NCBI RefSeq assembly: GCF_021654035.1
Contig: NZ_JAJPDW010000001.1
Coordinates: 186,001 to 250,000 of the forward strand
Origin: Microbacterium aurantiacum
GTDB taxonomy: Bacteria > Actinomycetota > Actinomycetes > Actinomycetales > Microbacteriaceae
Direction: 5' to 3'
Length of the DNA stretch: 64,000 bases
Part shown: positions 24,827 to 33,654 of the stretch, one piece after another
How positions within the stretch are numbered: position 1 is the first letter of the stretch
Layout: the number at the start of each line of letters is the position of its first letter
Program-made: the position numbers and the translations under genes
Notes under the pieces: model-generated
What the model was told of the DNA's origin: nothing
Databases searched by the model: none
Seen by the model: only the letters and a program-made list of their open reading frames with translations

Positions 24827-25984
24827 GTGACTCCGCCCGAGAACGCGTCCGCTTCGGCGGCGAACGATCCTGCGGACCTCGTCCGCGTGCTCGACGCCGA
24901 CGGCGTCTTCGCCCCGACGCCCGCCGCCGAGCCCTACCTCGACCTGATCGACGCGATCGACGACACCACGCTCGAGGGTCTGTACCGCGACATGGCCGTC
25001 ATCCGCGCTTTCGACGTGCAGGCCACGAACCTGCAGCGTCAGGGGCAGCTGGCCCTCTGGCCGCCGAGCTTCGGCCAGGAAGCGGCGCAGGTCGGATCGG
25101 CCCGCGCCACCCGCGCGCAGGACCACCTCTTCCCGTCGTACCGCGAGCACGCCGTGACCCGCATCCGGGGCGTCGACCCGATCGACATCATCCGGCTCAT
25201 GCGCGGGCTCACGCACGGCGGCTGGAACCCCTTCGATCCGCGCAACGGCAACACCCACATCTACACGCTGGTCCTCGGCGCCCAGACCCTCCACGCCACC
25301 GGCTTCGGCATGGGTCTCGTCTTCGACGGGCGCTGCGGCACCGGCGATCCCACGCGGGATGAGGCCGTCATCGTCTACTACGGCGACGGCGCATCGAGCC
25401 AGGGCGACGTCCACGAGGCGATGGTGTTCGCGGCGAGCTACCGCACGCCCGAGGTCTTCTTCCTGCAGAACAACCAGTGGGCGATCTCCGTCCCGGTGGC
25501 CACGCAGTCGCCGGTGCCTTTGCATCAGCGCGCGTCCGGATACGGCATGCCGAGCATCCCGATCGACGGCAACGACGTGCTCGCGAGCTACGCCGTCACC
25601 CGCCGCGCGCTCGACGAGGCGCGCGCGGGCGAGGGCCCCCGCGCGATCGAGGCGCTCACCTACCGCATGGGCGCGCACACCACGAGCGACGACCCGACGA
25701 AGTACCGCACCCGCGACGAGGAGGAATCGTGGCGCCGCCGCGACCCGCTCGCGCGCATGGAGGCCTACCTGCGTGGACGCGGGGCGAGCGAGGCGTTCTT
25801 CGCCGACGTCACCGCCGAGGGCGCGGCGCTCGCCGACGACGTCCGCACCCGCACGAACGCGCTCGGCACGATCGAGGCGTCGTCGATGTTCGCCCACGTC
25901 TACTCCGAGCCGCACCCGCTGGTGGCCGAGCAGGCCGCGTGGCTCGCGACGTACGAGGCGTCCTACGAGGAGGGAACGGCGTGA
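24827..25984 (+). CDS. 2-oxoacid dehydrogenase E1 component, alpha subunit
   Basis: A 385-residue thiamin-diphosphate enzyme subunit. The ThDP site is visible as GDGASSQGDVHEAM (from residue ~186) followed by NNQWAIS about 30 residues later. The early RAFDVQATNLQRQGQLALW and SFGQEAAQVGSA are typical of E1 alpha of branched-chain or pyruvate dehydrogenases; the QRQGQLALW form resembles branched-chain complexes of actinobacteria. It decarboxylates the 2-oxoacid together with the beta subunit, whose GTG overlaps its stop (GTGA). Confidence 0.9.
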   Translation: MTPPENASASAANDPADLVRVLDADGVFAPTPAAEPYLDLIDAIDDTTLEGLYRDMAVIRAFDVQATNLQRQGQLALWPPSFGQEAAQVGSARATRAQDHLFPSYREHAVTRIRGVDPIDIIRLMRGLTHGGWNPFDPRNGNTHIYTLVLGAQTLHATGFGMGLVFDGRCGTGDPTRDEAVIVYYGDGASSQGDVHEAMVFAASYRTPEVFFLQNNQWAISVPVATQSPVPLHQRASGYGMPSIPIDGNDVLASYAVTRRALDEARAGEGPRAIEALTYRMGAHTTSDDPTKYRTRDEEESWRRRDPLARMEAYLRGRGASEAFFADVTAEGAALADDVRTRTNALGTIEASSMFAHVYSEPHPLVAEQAAWLATYEASYEEGTA

Positions 25985-27009
25985 CCGACACCACCACGGC
26001 AGCCTCGGCCGCCCCGGCATCCGCATCCGCTGCTCCGACGACGATGCCGATGAGCCGCGCGCTGAACGCGGGCCTCCGCGCCGCGATGACCGACAGTGAC
26101 CGCGTGCTGCTCATGGGCGAGGACATCGGTCGCCTCGGCGGCGTCTTCCGCGTCACCGAGGGCCTCATCGCCGACTTCGGCGATCGCCGCGTGCTCGACA
26201 CCCCGCTTGCGGAGTCGGGCATCGTCGGCACGGCGATCGGCCTGGCGATGGCGGGATTCCGGCCCGTGATCGAGATCCAGTTCGACGGGTTCGTCTTCCC
26301 CGCCTTCGACCAGATCACCACGCAGCTCGCGAAGCTCACCAACCGTCACGAGGGTGCCCTGTCGCTCCCGATCGTCATCCGCATCCCTTACGGCGGACAC
26401 ATCGGCGCGGTCGAGCACCACCAGGAGAGCCCGGAGGCGTACTTCACGCACACGCCGGGCCTGCGCGTGGTGAGCCCGTCGACGCCGAACGACGCGTACT
26501 GGATGATCCAGGACGCCATCGCCTCCGACGATCCGGTGATCTTCCTCGAGCCCAAGGCGAAGTACTGGATGAAGGGCGAGGTTGACACCACCGCCCGCGC
26601 CGCTGAGCTGCACGCCTCGCGCGTCGTCCGCCGCGGCACCGACGTCACCCTCGTCGGGCACGGTGCGATGGTCACGACCCTTCTGCAGGCGGCGGCGCTC
26701 GCCGAGTCCGAGGGCACGAGCTGCGAGGTCGTCGACCTCCGGTCGCTCTCGCCGGTGGACTACGGGCCGCTGCTGGACTCGATCCGCAAGACCGGCCGCA
26801 TGGTCTACGCGCAGGAGGCGCCCGGGTTCACCTCGCTCGGAAGCGAAGTGGCGGCGACCGTCATGGAGCGCGCGTTCTACGCGCTCGAGGCGCCGGTGAT
26901 CCGCGTGTCCGGCTTCGACGTCCCGTTCCCGCCCGCGAAGCTCGAGGGCGCGTACCTCCCCGACGCCGACCGCATCCTCGAGGCCGTCGACCGGTCCCTC
27001 GCCTACTGA
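25981..27009 (+). CDS. 2-oxoacid dehydrogenase E1 component, beta subunit
   Basis: A 342-residue transketolase-type subunit. It has the N-terminal [62 protein letters not shown], and the C-terminal ThDP-fold halves with [12 protein letters not shown] and [18 protein letters not shown] Thr/Ala-rich tail of about 20 residues precedes the domain. It is coupled to the alpha subunit by a 4-nt overlap. Together they transfer the acyl group to the lipoyl domain of the E2 gene 20 nt downstream. Confidence 0.9.
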   Translation: MTDTTTAASAAPASASAAPTTMPMSRALNAGLRAAMTDSDRVLLMGEDIGRLGGVFRVTEGLIADFGDRRVLDTPLAESGIVGTAIGLAMAGFRPVIEIQFDGFVFPAFDQITTQLAKLTNRHEGALSLPIVIRIPYGGHIGAVEHHQESPEAYFTHTPGLRVVSPSTPNDAYWMIQDAIASDDPVIFLEPKAKYWMKGEVDTTARAAELHASRVVRRGTDVTLVGHGAMVTTLLQAAALAESEGTSCEVVDLRSLSPVDYGPLLDSIRKTGRMVYAQEAPGFTSLGSEVAATVMERAFYALEAPVIRVSGFDVPFPPAKLEGAYLPDADRILEAVDRSLAY

Positions 27010-27029
27010 CCCCTGAGCCAGGAGCACGC

Positions 27030-28400
27030 ATGAGCACGCAGACCTTCGTCCTCCCCGATGTCGGGGAAGGCCTCACCGAGGCTGAGATCGTCTCGTGGCG
27101 GGTCGGCCCCGGCGACACCGTCGCCGTCAACGACGTCCTGGTCGAGATCGAGACGGCGAAGTCGCTCGTCGAGCTCCCCTCGCCCTTCGCCGGCACCGTC
27201 GGCGAGCTCCTCGTCGCCGAGGGCGACACGGTCGATGTCGGCGCGCCGATCATCACGGTGACCGCCGCGACGGATGCCGCATCCCCCGCGGCGCCGGCGA
27301 CGGTCGGCCAGAGCGAGCACGGGGCCCCGGCCGAGGCGCCGGCCGCCGAGGGTGAGGGCGCGGTGCTCGTCGGCTACGGCACGGGCGGACAGGTGCAGTC
27401 CCGGCGGAAGAAGCCCGCGCCGAGCGCGCGCGAGCGCGTCGCGTCGTCGGTCGGCGTCATCGCGAAGCCTCCGATCCGGAAGCTCGCCCGTGACCTCGGC
27501 GTCGACCTCGGTGCGGTGGCGGCCTCCGGCCCCGCCGGCGAGGTCACGCGCGAGGACGTGGTGAAGCACGCCTCGCAGGCGAGCGTCTTCCGCAACATCG
27601 AGACGCCCGCGTGGGGCGATGTGCGGGAGGAGTCGATCCCGGCGCGCACCGCCCCGGCATCCGTTCCCGCTCCGGTCGCCGCGCCCGCACCCGCGGGCGA
27701 CCGCGAGGAGACGATCGCGGTCAAGGGCGTACGCAAGGCCACGTCGTCGGCGATGGTGCAGTCGGCGTACTCGGCGCCGCACGTGTCGGTGTGGACCGAC
27801 GTCGACGCCACGCGCACGATGGAACTCGTCAAGCGCCTGAAGGCCTCGCCCGACTTCGCCGACATCAAGGTCTCGCCGCTGCTGATCATGGCGCGCGCCG
27901 TGATCTGGGCCGTGCAGCGGACGCCGATGGTCAACGCCGCGTGGGTCGACGGTGAGAACGGGGCCGAGATCCGAGTCCGTCGTTTCGTGAACCTCGGCAT
28001 CGCGGCGGCGACGCCGCGCGGCCTGCTCGTGCCGAACGTCAAGGACGCGCAGGACCTGTCGCTGCGCGAACTGGCGCGGGCGCTGGAGAAGCTGACGCTG
28101 ACCGCGCGCGAGGGCAAGACCTCGCCTGCTGATCAACAGAACGGCACGATCACGATCACGAACATCGGGGTCTTCGGGATGGATGCCGGCACTCCGATCA
28201 TCAACCCCGGCGAGTCGGGCATCGTCGCGCTCGGCACGATCCGCCAGAAGCCCTGGGTCGTCGACGGCGAGGTGCGCCCGCGCTGGGTCACCACGGTCGC
28301 CGGCTCTTTCGACCACCGCGTCATCGACGGCGACGGCATGTCGCGCTTCATCGCCGACGTCGCCTCGATCCTCGAGGAACCCGCCCTCCTCCTCGACTGA
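27030..28400 (+). CDS. Dihydrolipoamide acyltransferase (E2) of the 2-oxoacid dehydrogenase complex
   Basis: A 456-residue E2 with one lipoyl domain (residues 1-80; lipoylated K44 in [13 protein letters not shown]), an Ala/Pro linker, a peripheral-subunit binding domain (~145-185; [14 protein letters not shown] and [14 protein letters not shown]), a second flexible linker, and the catalytic core (~225-456) ending in [11 protein letters not shown] with catalytic H429 and D433. It passes the acyl group to CoA. No E3 (lipoamide dehydrogenase) gene follows, so the complex must use one encoded elsewhere. The ATG has AGGAG upstream. Confidence 0.92.
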   Translation: MSTQTFVLPDVGEGLTEAEIVSWRVGPGDTVAVNDVLVEIETAKSLVELPSPFAGTVGELLVAEGDTVDVGAPIITVTAATDAASPAAPATVGQSEHGAPAEAPAAEGEGAVLVGYGTGGQVQSRRKKPAPSARERVASSVGVIAKPPIRKLARDLGVDLGAVAASGPAGEVTREDVVKHASQASVFRNIETPAWGDVREESIPARTAPASVPAPVAAPAPAGDREETIAVKGVRKATSSAMVQSAYSAPHVSVWTDVDATRTMELVKRLKASPDFADIKVSPLLIMARAVIWAVQRTPMVNAAWVDGENGAEIRVRRFVNLGIAAATPRGLLVPNVKDAQDLSLRELARALEKLTLTAREGKTSPADQQNGTITITNIGVFGMDAGTPIINPGESGIVALGTIRQKPWVVDGEVRPRWVTTVAGSFDHRVIDGDGMSRFIADVASILEEPALLLD

Positions 28401-28410
28401 GGTCGGCGTG

Positions 28411-28445
28411 ACGCGCGCTCGGGTGGCCACGCGCGCTCGGGTGGC
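28411..28445. repeat. Tandem direct repeat, 17 bp twice
   Basis: ACGCGCGCTCGGGTGGC occurs twice with a single C between the copies, just after the E2 stop. The rest of the 170-nt gap before the zinc operon shows no gene and no clear terminator. Confidence 0.85.
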
Positions 28446-28535
28446 AGTTGTGGCCGCCTCGGAGCGCGGGGAGGGGCGCGGAGTGACACCTGAAGGCGTC
28501 CCACCTGGGTGAGTGTTGAGCCGGCGCACCCCGAG

Positions 28536-28564
28536 TTGATAACGATTATCAGGATGCTTATCAT
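28536..28564 (+). promoter_or_regulatory. Promoter of the zinc-uptake operon (TTGATA - 17 nt - TATCAT), leaderless
   Basis: TTGATA (28536-28541) and TATCAT (28559-28564) are spaced by 17 nt; the -10 box ends 6 nt before the ATG of the zinc-binding lipoprotein gene. The -35 and spacer are covered by the Zur-type palindrome. Confidence 0.7.
28537..28551. promoter_or_regulatory. Zur box (TGATAA-CGA-TTATCA)
   Basis: A perfect inverted repeat of 6-bp arms around CGA, matching the AT-rich palindromes bound by Zur in actinobacteria. It overlaps the -35 element of the zinc operon, so Zn-loaded Zur would block transcription. A Zur-like gene is the fourth gene downstream. Confidence 0.8.
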
Positions 28565-28570
28565 CGAGGA

Positions 28571-29653
28571 ATGACCACCCGACGTCTCCTCGTTCCCGCA
28601 GCGCTCGGCGCCGTCTCCGTCCTCGCGCTCGCGGGCTGCGCCTCCGGTGAGACCTCCGCCGCGACTCCTGCAGCCGAGTCCACGGTCGCCGAGCCGATCA
28701 TCGTCGTCACCTCGACGAACGTGTACGGCCAGATCGCGCAGGAGATCGGCGGCGAGTTCGTCGAGGTCACCTCCATCGTCACGTCCGGCTCGCAGGACCC
28801 GCACTCGTACGAGGCGTCCGCGCAGGACCAGCTGACCGTGGCGGATGCCGACATCGTCGTCGAGAACGGCGGCGGGTACGACGCGTTCGTCGACGGCCTG
28901 CTCGAGGCGAGCGGCTCGGACGCGCACGTCATCACGGTCGCGGAGTTCTCGCACGACTGGCCCGGTGCGGATGCCGCGGACCACGACCACGACCACGCCC
29001 ACGCCGATGACGCGACGACCGCCGAGCCCGAGGCGACCGCCGGGGCCGAGGTCGACGACCACGATCACGCCCACGAGGGCGAGGAGCACGCCGAGGGCGA
29101 CGACCACGCCGGTCACGACCACGTCGAGGGCTTCAACGAGCACGTCTGGTACGACCCGCACACCATCGAGCACTTCGCCGAGGCGCTCGCGGAGGAGTTC
29201 GCCGAGCAGCGCCCGGAGGACGCCGCCGCGTTCGAGGCCAACGCCGCCGCCTTCATCGAGGGCATCGCCGACCTCGAGGCGACCCTCGCCGAGATCGACG
29301 CCGCCCACGCGGGCGAGGCCGTGTTCGTCACCGAGCCCGTCCCGGTCTACCTCGCCACCGCCGCGGGCCTGGAGAACGTGACCCCCGAGGCCTTCAGCGA
29401 GGCCGTCGAAGAGGGTCAGGACGTCCCGCCCGCCACCCTGCTCGAGGCGATGAACCTCCTCGCCGACGGTGACGTGCGCGTCGTCATCGCGAACGCGCAG
29501 ACCGGCGGTGCCGAGACCACGCAGATCATCGCGGATGCCGAGGGACGGGGCATCCCGGTGATCGAGTTCTCGGAAACCCTCCCGGAGGGCCAGACTTACC
29601 TTTCGTGGATGCAGGAGAACATCACGGCGCTCTCGGACGCTCTGTCGGAGTGA
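28571..29653 (+). CDS. Zinc ABC transporter substrate-binding lipoprotein (ZnuA-like)
   Basis: A 360-residue secreted lipoprotein. The signal peptide ends in the lipobox LALAGC (lipidated C23). The mature part is a cluster A-I metal-binding protein: VVTSTNVYGQIAQEIGG, DPHSYEASAQD with the first ligand His, WYDPHTIEH with the second, and the late PVIEFSETLPEG. Between about residues 135 and 190 is a long His/Asp/Glu-rich loop (repeated DHDHAH, GDDHAGHDH), typical of high-affinity zinc binders. It is the first gene of an ATPase-permease operon and is preceded by a Zur box. Confidence 0.92.
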   Translation: MTTRRLLVPAALGAVSVLALAGCASGETSAATPAAESTVAEPIIVVTSTNVYGQIAQEIGGEFVEVTSIVTSGSQDPHSYEASAQDQLTVADADIVVENGGGYDAFVDGLLEASGSDAHVITVAEFSHDWPGADAADHDHDHAHADDATTAEPEATAGAEVDDHDHAHEGEEHAEGDDHAGHDHVEGFNEHVWYDPHTIEHFAEALAEEFAEQRPEDAAAFEANAAAFIEGIADLEATLAEIDAAHAGEAVFVTEPVPVYLATAAGLENVTPEAFSEAVEEGQDVPPATLLEAMNLLADGDVRVVIANAQTGGAETTQIIADAEGRGIPVIEFSETLPEGQTYLSWMQENITALSDALSE

Positions 29654-30480
29654 GCGCCGACCCCGTACAGGCCTCGAGCCCCGCACTGCGCATCCGCGGT
29701 GCGGGGCTGCGGCGTGCCGAGCGCGAGCTGTGGGGCGGGCTCGACCTCGACGTGCAGCCCGGCGAGTTCATCGCCGTCCTCGGCCCCAGCGGATCCGGGA
29801 AGACCACGCTCCTGCGCGCGATCCTCGGCCTCGAGCAGCTGAGCACCGGCATGATCGAGGTGCTCGGGAGTCCCGTCCGCCGCGGCGGCAACCGACGCAT
29901 CGGGTACATCCCGCAGTCACGGCCCCTCCCGCCCGAGACCTCGCTCCGCGGCCGCGATCTCGTCACCCTCGGCGTCAGCGGGCACCGGTTCGGTCCGCCG
30001 ATCCCGCGTCGCGCGGATCGCGAGAAGGTCGACGCCCTCCTCGCCGAGGTCGGAGCGACGGCGTTCGCCGACCGCCCCGTGGGACTCCTCTCGGGCGGCG
30101 AGCAGCAGCGTCTGCGCGTCGGACAGGCGCTCGCCGACGACCCCGGCATCCTCCTGTGCGACGAGCCGCTCACGAGCCTCGACCTCGCCAACCAGCAGGC
30201 TGTCGTCGCCCTCATCGACCGCCAGCGGCAGGAGCGCAACGCCGCGGTCCTCCTGGTCACCCACGACATCAACCCCGTGCTCGACCGCGTCGACCGCATC
30301 CTCTACATCGTGGGCGGACGCTTCACCCTCGGCACCCCGGAAGACGTCCTGCGCTCGGAGGTCCTCACCGATCTCTACGGCGCCCCGGTCTTCGTCCTCC
30401 AGGCCGGTGACCGGCTCGTGGTCGTCGGAGCACCGGATGCCGAAGAGAGCCACCACCACCACGACGAGGACCACCGATGA
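29650..30480 (+). CDS. Metal ABC transporter ATP-binding protein (ZnuC-like)
   Basis: A 276-residue ABC ATPase with Walker A GPSGSGKTT, Q-loop IPQSR, signature LSGGEQQR, Walker B ILLCDEPLTSLD and the switch VTHD. It powers zinc import with the neighbouring lipoprotein and permease. The GTG overlaps the lipoprotein stop (GTGA) and the stop overlaps the permease ATG. Unusual is its C-terminal tail, ESHHHHDEDHR, a His/Asp cluster that could bind Zn2+ in the cytoplasm. Confidence 0.9.
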   Translation: MSADPVQASSPALRIRGAGLRRAERELWGGLDLDVQPGEFIAVLGPSGSGKTTLLRAILGLEQLSTGMIEVLGSPVRRGGNRRIGYIPQSRPLPPETSLRGRDLVTLGVSGHRFGPPIPRRADREKVDALLAEVGATAFADRPVGLLSGGEQQRLRVGQALADDPGILLCDEPLTSLDLANQQAVVALIDRQRQERNAAVLLVTHDINPVLDRVDRILYIVGGRFTLGTPEDVLRSEVLTDLYGAPVFVLQAGDRLVVVGAPDAEESHHHHDEDHR

Positions 30481-31367
30481 ACTGGGACGAGATCTCCGAA
30501 GCCCTCTTCGGCGGGGTCGAGGTGTACGGGCAGATCCTCGCACTCGTGTCGAACTCGGTGTGGGCGGGCGCGATCCTCGGCCTCGTCGGCGGCCTCATCG
30601 GGGTCTTCGTGATGCAGCGCGACATGGCCTTCGCCGTCCACGGCATCAGCGAGCTGTCGTTCGCGGGAGCTGCGGCCTTTCTCCTCATCGGGTGGGACGT
30701 CGTCACCGGATCGATCGTCGGATCCCTCATCGCCGCCGCCCTCATCGGCTGGCTGGGGGCACGCGCGCGGGAGCGCAACTCGATCATCGGCGTCCTCATG
30801 CCCTTCGGGCTGGGGCTCGGCATCCTGTTCCTCGCGCTGTACCAGGGGCGCTCGGCGAACCGCTTCAGCCTCCTCACCGGGCAGATCGTCTCGGTGCCGT
30901 CGAGTCAGCTCGGCATGCTCATCGTCATCAGCGCGCTCGTCCTCGTCGCGCTGCTCATGATCTGGCGCCCCCTGCGCTTCGACTCGCTCGACCCGCAGTC
31001 CGCCGCCGCCCGCGGGGTGCCGAACACCGTCGTCTCGCTCGGGTTCATGCTGCTGCTCGGCCTCATCGTCGCCGTCGCGGTCCACATCATCGGCGCGCTC
31101 CTGGTGATGGCGCTTCTCGTCACCCCGGCGGCCGCGGCGATGCGCATCGCCACGGGACCCATCGCGGTGCCCGTGCTCGCGGCGGTGTTCGGATTCGTTT
31201 CGGCCGTGGGCGGCATCCTGCTGGCGATCGCCGGCACGCTCCCGGTGAGTCCGTACATCACGACGATCTCGTTCCTCATCTACCTCGTCTGCCGTCTCGC
31301 CGGCGGACGCCGGGGGCGTGTGACGCGTCGACGCGAGGCCGCGCGCACCGCGGTGGCCGCCGCATGA
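30477..31367 (+). CDS. Metal ABC transporter permease (ZnuB-like, ABC-3 family)
   Basis: A 296-residue membrane protein with about eight helices of the ABC-3 family. VMQRDMAFAVHGISELSFAGAAAFLLIG carries the conserved D-x-x-x-H-G-I-x-E-L stretch of this family, and LGFMLLLGLIVAVAVHIIGALLVMALLVTPAAAAM (in parts) is the usual conserved late region. ATG overlaps the ATPase stop. Forms the membrane channel of the zinc importer. Confidence 0.9.
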   Translation: MNWDEISEALFGGVEVYGQILALVSNSVWAGAILGLVGGLIGVFVMQRDMAFAVHGISELSFAGAAAFLLIGWDVVTGSIVGSLIAAALIGWLGARARERNSIIGVLMPFGLGLGILFLALYQGRSANRFSLLTGQIVSVPSSQLGMLIVISALVLVALLMIWRPLRFDSLDPQSAAARGVPNTVVSLGFMLLLGLIVAVAVHIIGALLVMALLVTPAAAAMRIATGPIAVPVLAAVFGFVSAVGGILLAIAGTLPVSPYITTISFLIYLVCRLAGGRRGRVTRRREAARTAVAAA

Positions 31368-31399
31368 GCCGCTCCCAGGCGGCTCGGAAGGCCCGCCGG

Positions 31400-31405
31400 T
31401 AGACT
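31400..31405 (+). promoter_or_regulatory. -10 box (TAGACT) of a leaderless promoter for zur
   Basis: TAGACT ends 7 nt before the ATG, giving the regulator gene its own promoter in the 45-nt gap after the permease. Confidence 0.5.
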
Positions 31406-31412
31406 TCCCGCC

Positions 31413-31826
31413 ATGGCTCAGCGCAACACCTGGCAGCGCGAGCGCGTCCGCGAGGCGCTCGCCGACGCCCCCGGATTCGTCAGTGCCCAGGCGCTCCACG
31501 CGCTCCTGCGCGACGAGAACACCGGCATCGGCCTGGCCACGGTGTACCGCGCGCTGGCCGGGCTCGCCGCCCAGGGCGACGCCGATTCGCTCCAGAGCCC
31601 GGACGGCGAGGCGCTCTATCGCGCCTGCACCAGCACCGGGCACCACCACCACCTGATCTGCCGCTCCTGCGGACGCACCGTCGAGATCGAAGCGACCGAC
31701 GTCGAGCAGTGGGCGCACGACACCGCCGAGAAGCACGGGTTCACCCGCGCCGAGCACATCGTCGACATCTTCGGCGTGTGCGCGGTGTGCACGGCCGCCG
31801 CCGAGAACGAGCGTGCCGGCGACTGA
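31413..31826 (+). CDS. zur: Fur-family transcriptional regulator, probably Zur
   Basis: A 137-residue Fur-type repressor. The winged helix includes VSAQALHALLRDENTGIGLATVYRALAGL; the dimerisation domain has HHHHLICRSCGRTVEIE and, at the end, FGVCAVC, giving the two CxxC pairs of the structural zinc site. HHHH and E residues would form the regulatory metal site. Position after a zinc importer with a Zur box makes zinc the likely signal. It overlaps the following permease gene by 14 nt. Confidence 0.87.
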   Translation: MAQRNTWQRERVREALADAPGFVSAQALHALLRDENTGIGLATVYRALAGLAAQGDADSLQSPDGEALYRACTSTGHHHHLICRSCGRTVEIEATDVEQWAHDTAEKHGFTRAEHIVDIFGVCAVCTAAAENERAGD

Positions 31827-32835
31827 GCGGGCCCGCACGGCGCCGCCCGCGCGCCCGACGAAGACCCTCGTCGCGCTCGGGATCGGCGCCGTCGTCGTCG
31901 CCGCGCTCTTCGCGATCGACCTGTTCGCGCCGGCGCTCTTCTCCGCCTCCCTGCCGACCCGCGCCGAGGACGGACTGACCCTCGCCCTGAGCGTCCTGAT
32001 CGAGTCGCTGCCGTTCGTCGCGCTCGGCGTCGTGCTCTCGATCGCGGTGCAGGTCTGGGTGCCGCCGGGGGTCATCGAGCGGTGGATGCCGCGCCGGGCG
32101 TGGGCGCGCCGCGCGGTGCTGTCACTCCTCGGCATGGTCGTTCCGGTCTGCGAGTGCGGCAACGTCCCGTTCGCCCGCGGGCTCCTCATGCGCGGATTCA
32201 GCGTGTCCGAGACGATGACCTTCCTCATCGCCGCGCCGATCGTGAACCCCATCGTCATCATCACCACGCACCAGGCGTTCGGCTTCGACGACGGCATCCT
32301 GATCGTCCGCCTCGTCGGCGGCTACCTCATCGCCAACCTCATCGGCTGGCTGTACTCGCGCCACCCGGATCCGGACGCCGTGCTCACCGACCGGTTCCGG
32401 GCGACGTGCGAGCTCGCGGCCCACGACACCAGCGGCCGCGCACAGCGGAGCCTCGCCCAGTTCGTCGTCGAGCTCCGCGCCGTGATGCCGGCCCTCATCA
32501 TCGGCTCCGCGCTCGCCGGCGCGATCCAGGTGCTCGTCCCGCGTGAGGCGCTGCTGGCGATCGGGTCGAACCCGGCGCTGTCGATCGCGGCGATGATCGC
32601 GCTGGCGATGGTCGTTTCGATCTGCTCGAACGTCGACTCGTTCTTCGCGCTGTCGTTCGCCTCGACCTTCACGCCCGGGTCGATCGTCGCCTTCCTGCTG
32701 GTCGGCCCGATCGTCGACGTGAAGATGCTGGCGCTCCTGCGCACGACCTTCACCACCCGCACGCTCGCGGTCATCACGGTCGTCGTCGTCCTCGCCGCCT
32801 TCGCGATCGGGACGGGGGTGAACCTCGTTGCCTGA
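31813..32835 (+). CDS. Permease of the DUF318/ArsP-1 (UPF0718) family
   Basis: A 340-residue polytopic membrane protein with about eight helices. Family marks are PVCECGNVPFARGLLMRG (a Cys-x-Cys-Gly turn, residues ~112-129) and the repeat-related SICSNVDSFFALSFAST (~268-284), followed by LVGPIVDVKMLALL. Relatives include B. subtilis YcgR. The GTG start lies inside the end of zur. With the TIGR03943 protein that follows, it forms a conserved two-gene membrane unit; in B. subtilis the matching pair is linked to Zur control, and the position here agrees. The transported species is unknown. Confidence 0.85.
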   Translation: MPATERARTAPPARPTKTLVALGIGAVVVAALFAIDLFAPALFSASLPTRAEDGLTLALSVLIESLPFVALGVVLSIAVQVWVPPGVIERWMPRRAWARRAVLSLLGMVVPVCECGNVPFARGLLMRGFSVSETMTFLIAAPIVNPIVIITTHQAFGFDDGILIVRLVGGYLIANLIGWLYSRHPDPDAVLTDRFRATCELAAHDTSGRAQRSLAQFVVELRAVMPALIIGSALAGAIQVLVPREALLAIGSNPALSIAAMIALAMVVSICSNVDSFFALSFASTFTPGSIVAFLLVGPIVDVKMLALLRTTFTTRTLAVITVVVVLAAFAIGTGVNLVA

Positions 32836-33634
32836 TCTCCTCCGGCGCCAGTCGCTCCTGACCCGATGGCTCGGGGTCGGCCTCGCCGCGATCCTCTCCG
32901 TCGTGACCCTTTCGCTCGTGATCACCGGGCGCATCTCGTTGTACATCAACCCCGACTCGGCCTGGTTCGCCGCGGGGATGTCGGTGGTCATCCTGATCGG
33001 CACGATCGGCACCTTCGCCCTTCCGCTCGGCGCCGAGGCCGATCACGGTCATGACCACGGCGACGCGGCCGCTCCGGTCCCGCACGGCCTCGACCACGAT
33101 CACGATCACGCGCCTACCCCGGCCGCCCCGCTCACGACGGTGGGTGCGGTGGGGACCGCGGTCGGCGGGGTCGCGGCATCCGGCGTCGTCGTCCTGAGCC
33201 TCGTCCTCGCCCCCGCGACGCTGTCGGCGGAGCTGGCGATGTCGCGCGACACCGGCGCCGCGCCCCTCTTCGCCGGATCGGATGCCGTCACCCTCGCCAC
33301 GACCGGCGACACCGCCTCGTTCGGCGTGGGCGAGTGGGCGGCGGTGTTCGCGACGTCCACCAATCCCGACGCGTTCGCCGGCGACGAGGTGGAGCTGGTG
33401 GGATTCGCGACCCCGAGCGAGTCGGGGGACTTCTCGCTCACGCGCCTGGTGATCACCCACTGCGTCATCGATGCGCAGCCGGCGAGCATCCCCGTCGTCG
33501 AGGTCGACACCCCCGAGACGGGGCAGTGGGTGAGCCTCACCGGCACCGTCCGCTCGACATCCGACGGGCGCCTCGAGATCGCGGCGGCGTCGATCGAGGA
33601 GATCCCCGAGCCCGCTGACCCGTATGAGTACTGA
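32828..33634 (+). CDS. TIGR03943 family membrane protein (YcgQ-like)
   Basis: A 268-residue protein. Two helices at the N-terminus (~15-60) and a third (~100-130) flank a His/Asp-rich loop (DHGHDHGD, DHDHDHAP); the C-terminal 120 residues form an extracytoplasmic OB-like domain with FAGDEVELVGFATPSE, ITHCVIDAQP (conserved Cys) and GQWVSLTGTV. The TTG start overlaps the end of the permease gene. The His-rich loop suggests zinc binding next to the permease. Confidence 0.82.
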   Translation: MPDLLRRQSLLTRWLGVGLAAILSVVTLSLVITGRISLYINPDSAWFAAGMSVVILIGTIGTFALPLGAEADHGHDHGDAAAPVPHGLDHDHDHAPTPAAPLTTVGAVGTAVGGVAASGVVVLSLVLAPATLSAELAMSRDTGAAPLFAGSDAVTLATTGDTASFGVGEWAAVFATSTNPDAFAGDEVELVGFATPSESGDFSLTRLVITHCVIDAQPASIPVVEVDTPETGQWVSLTGTVRSTSDGRLEIAAASIEEIPEPADPYEY

Positions 33635-33654
33635 GCCTCATGAGTGCTGAGCCC
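33624..33654 (+). repeat. Tandem near-repeat (15 of 16-nt unit) across a start codon
   Basis: ATGAGTACTGAGCCT at 33624 is followed after one base by ATGAGTGCTGAGCCC at 33640 (two mismatches). The second copy opens the next gene; the first ATG is out of frame with it. Confidence 0.8.
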
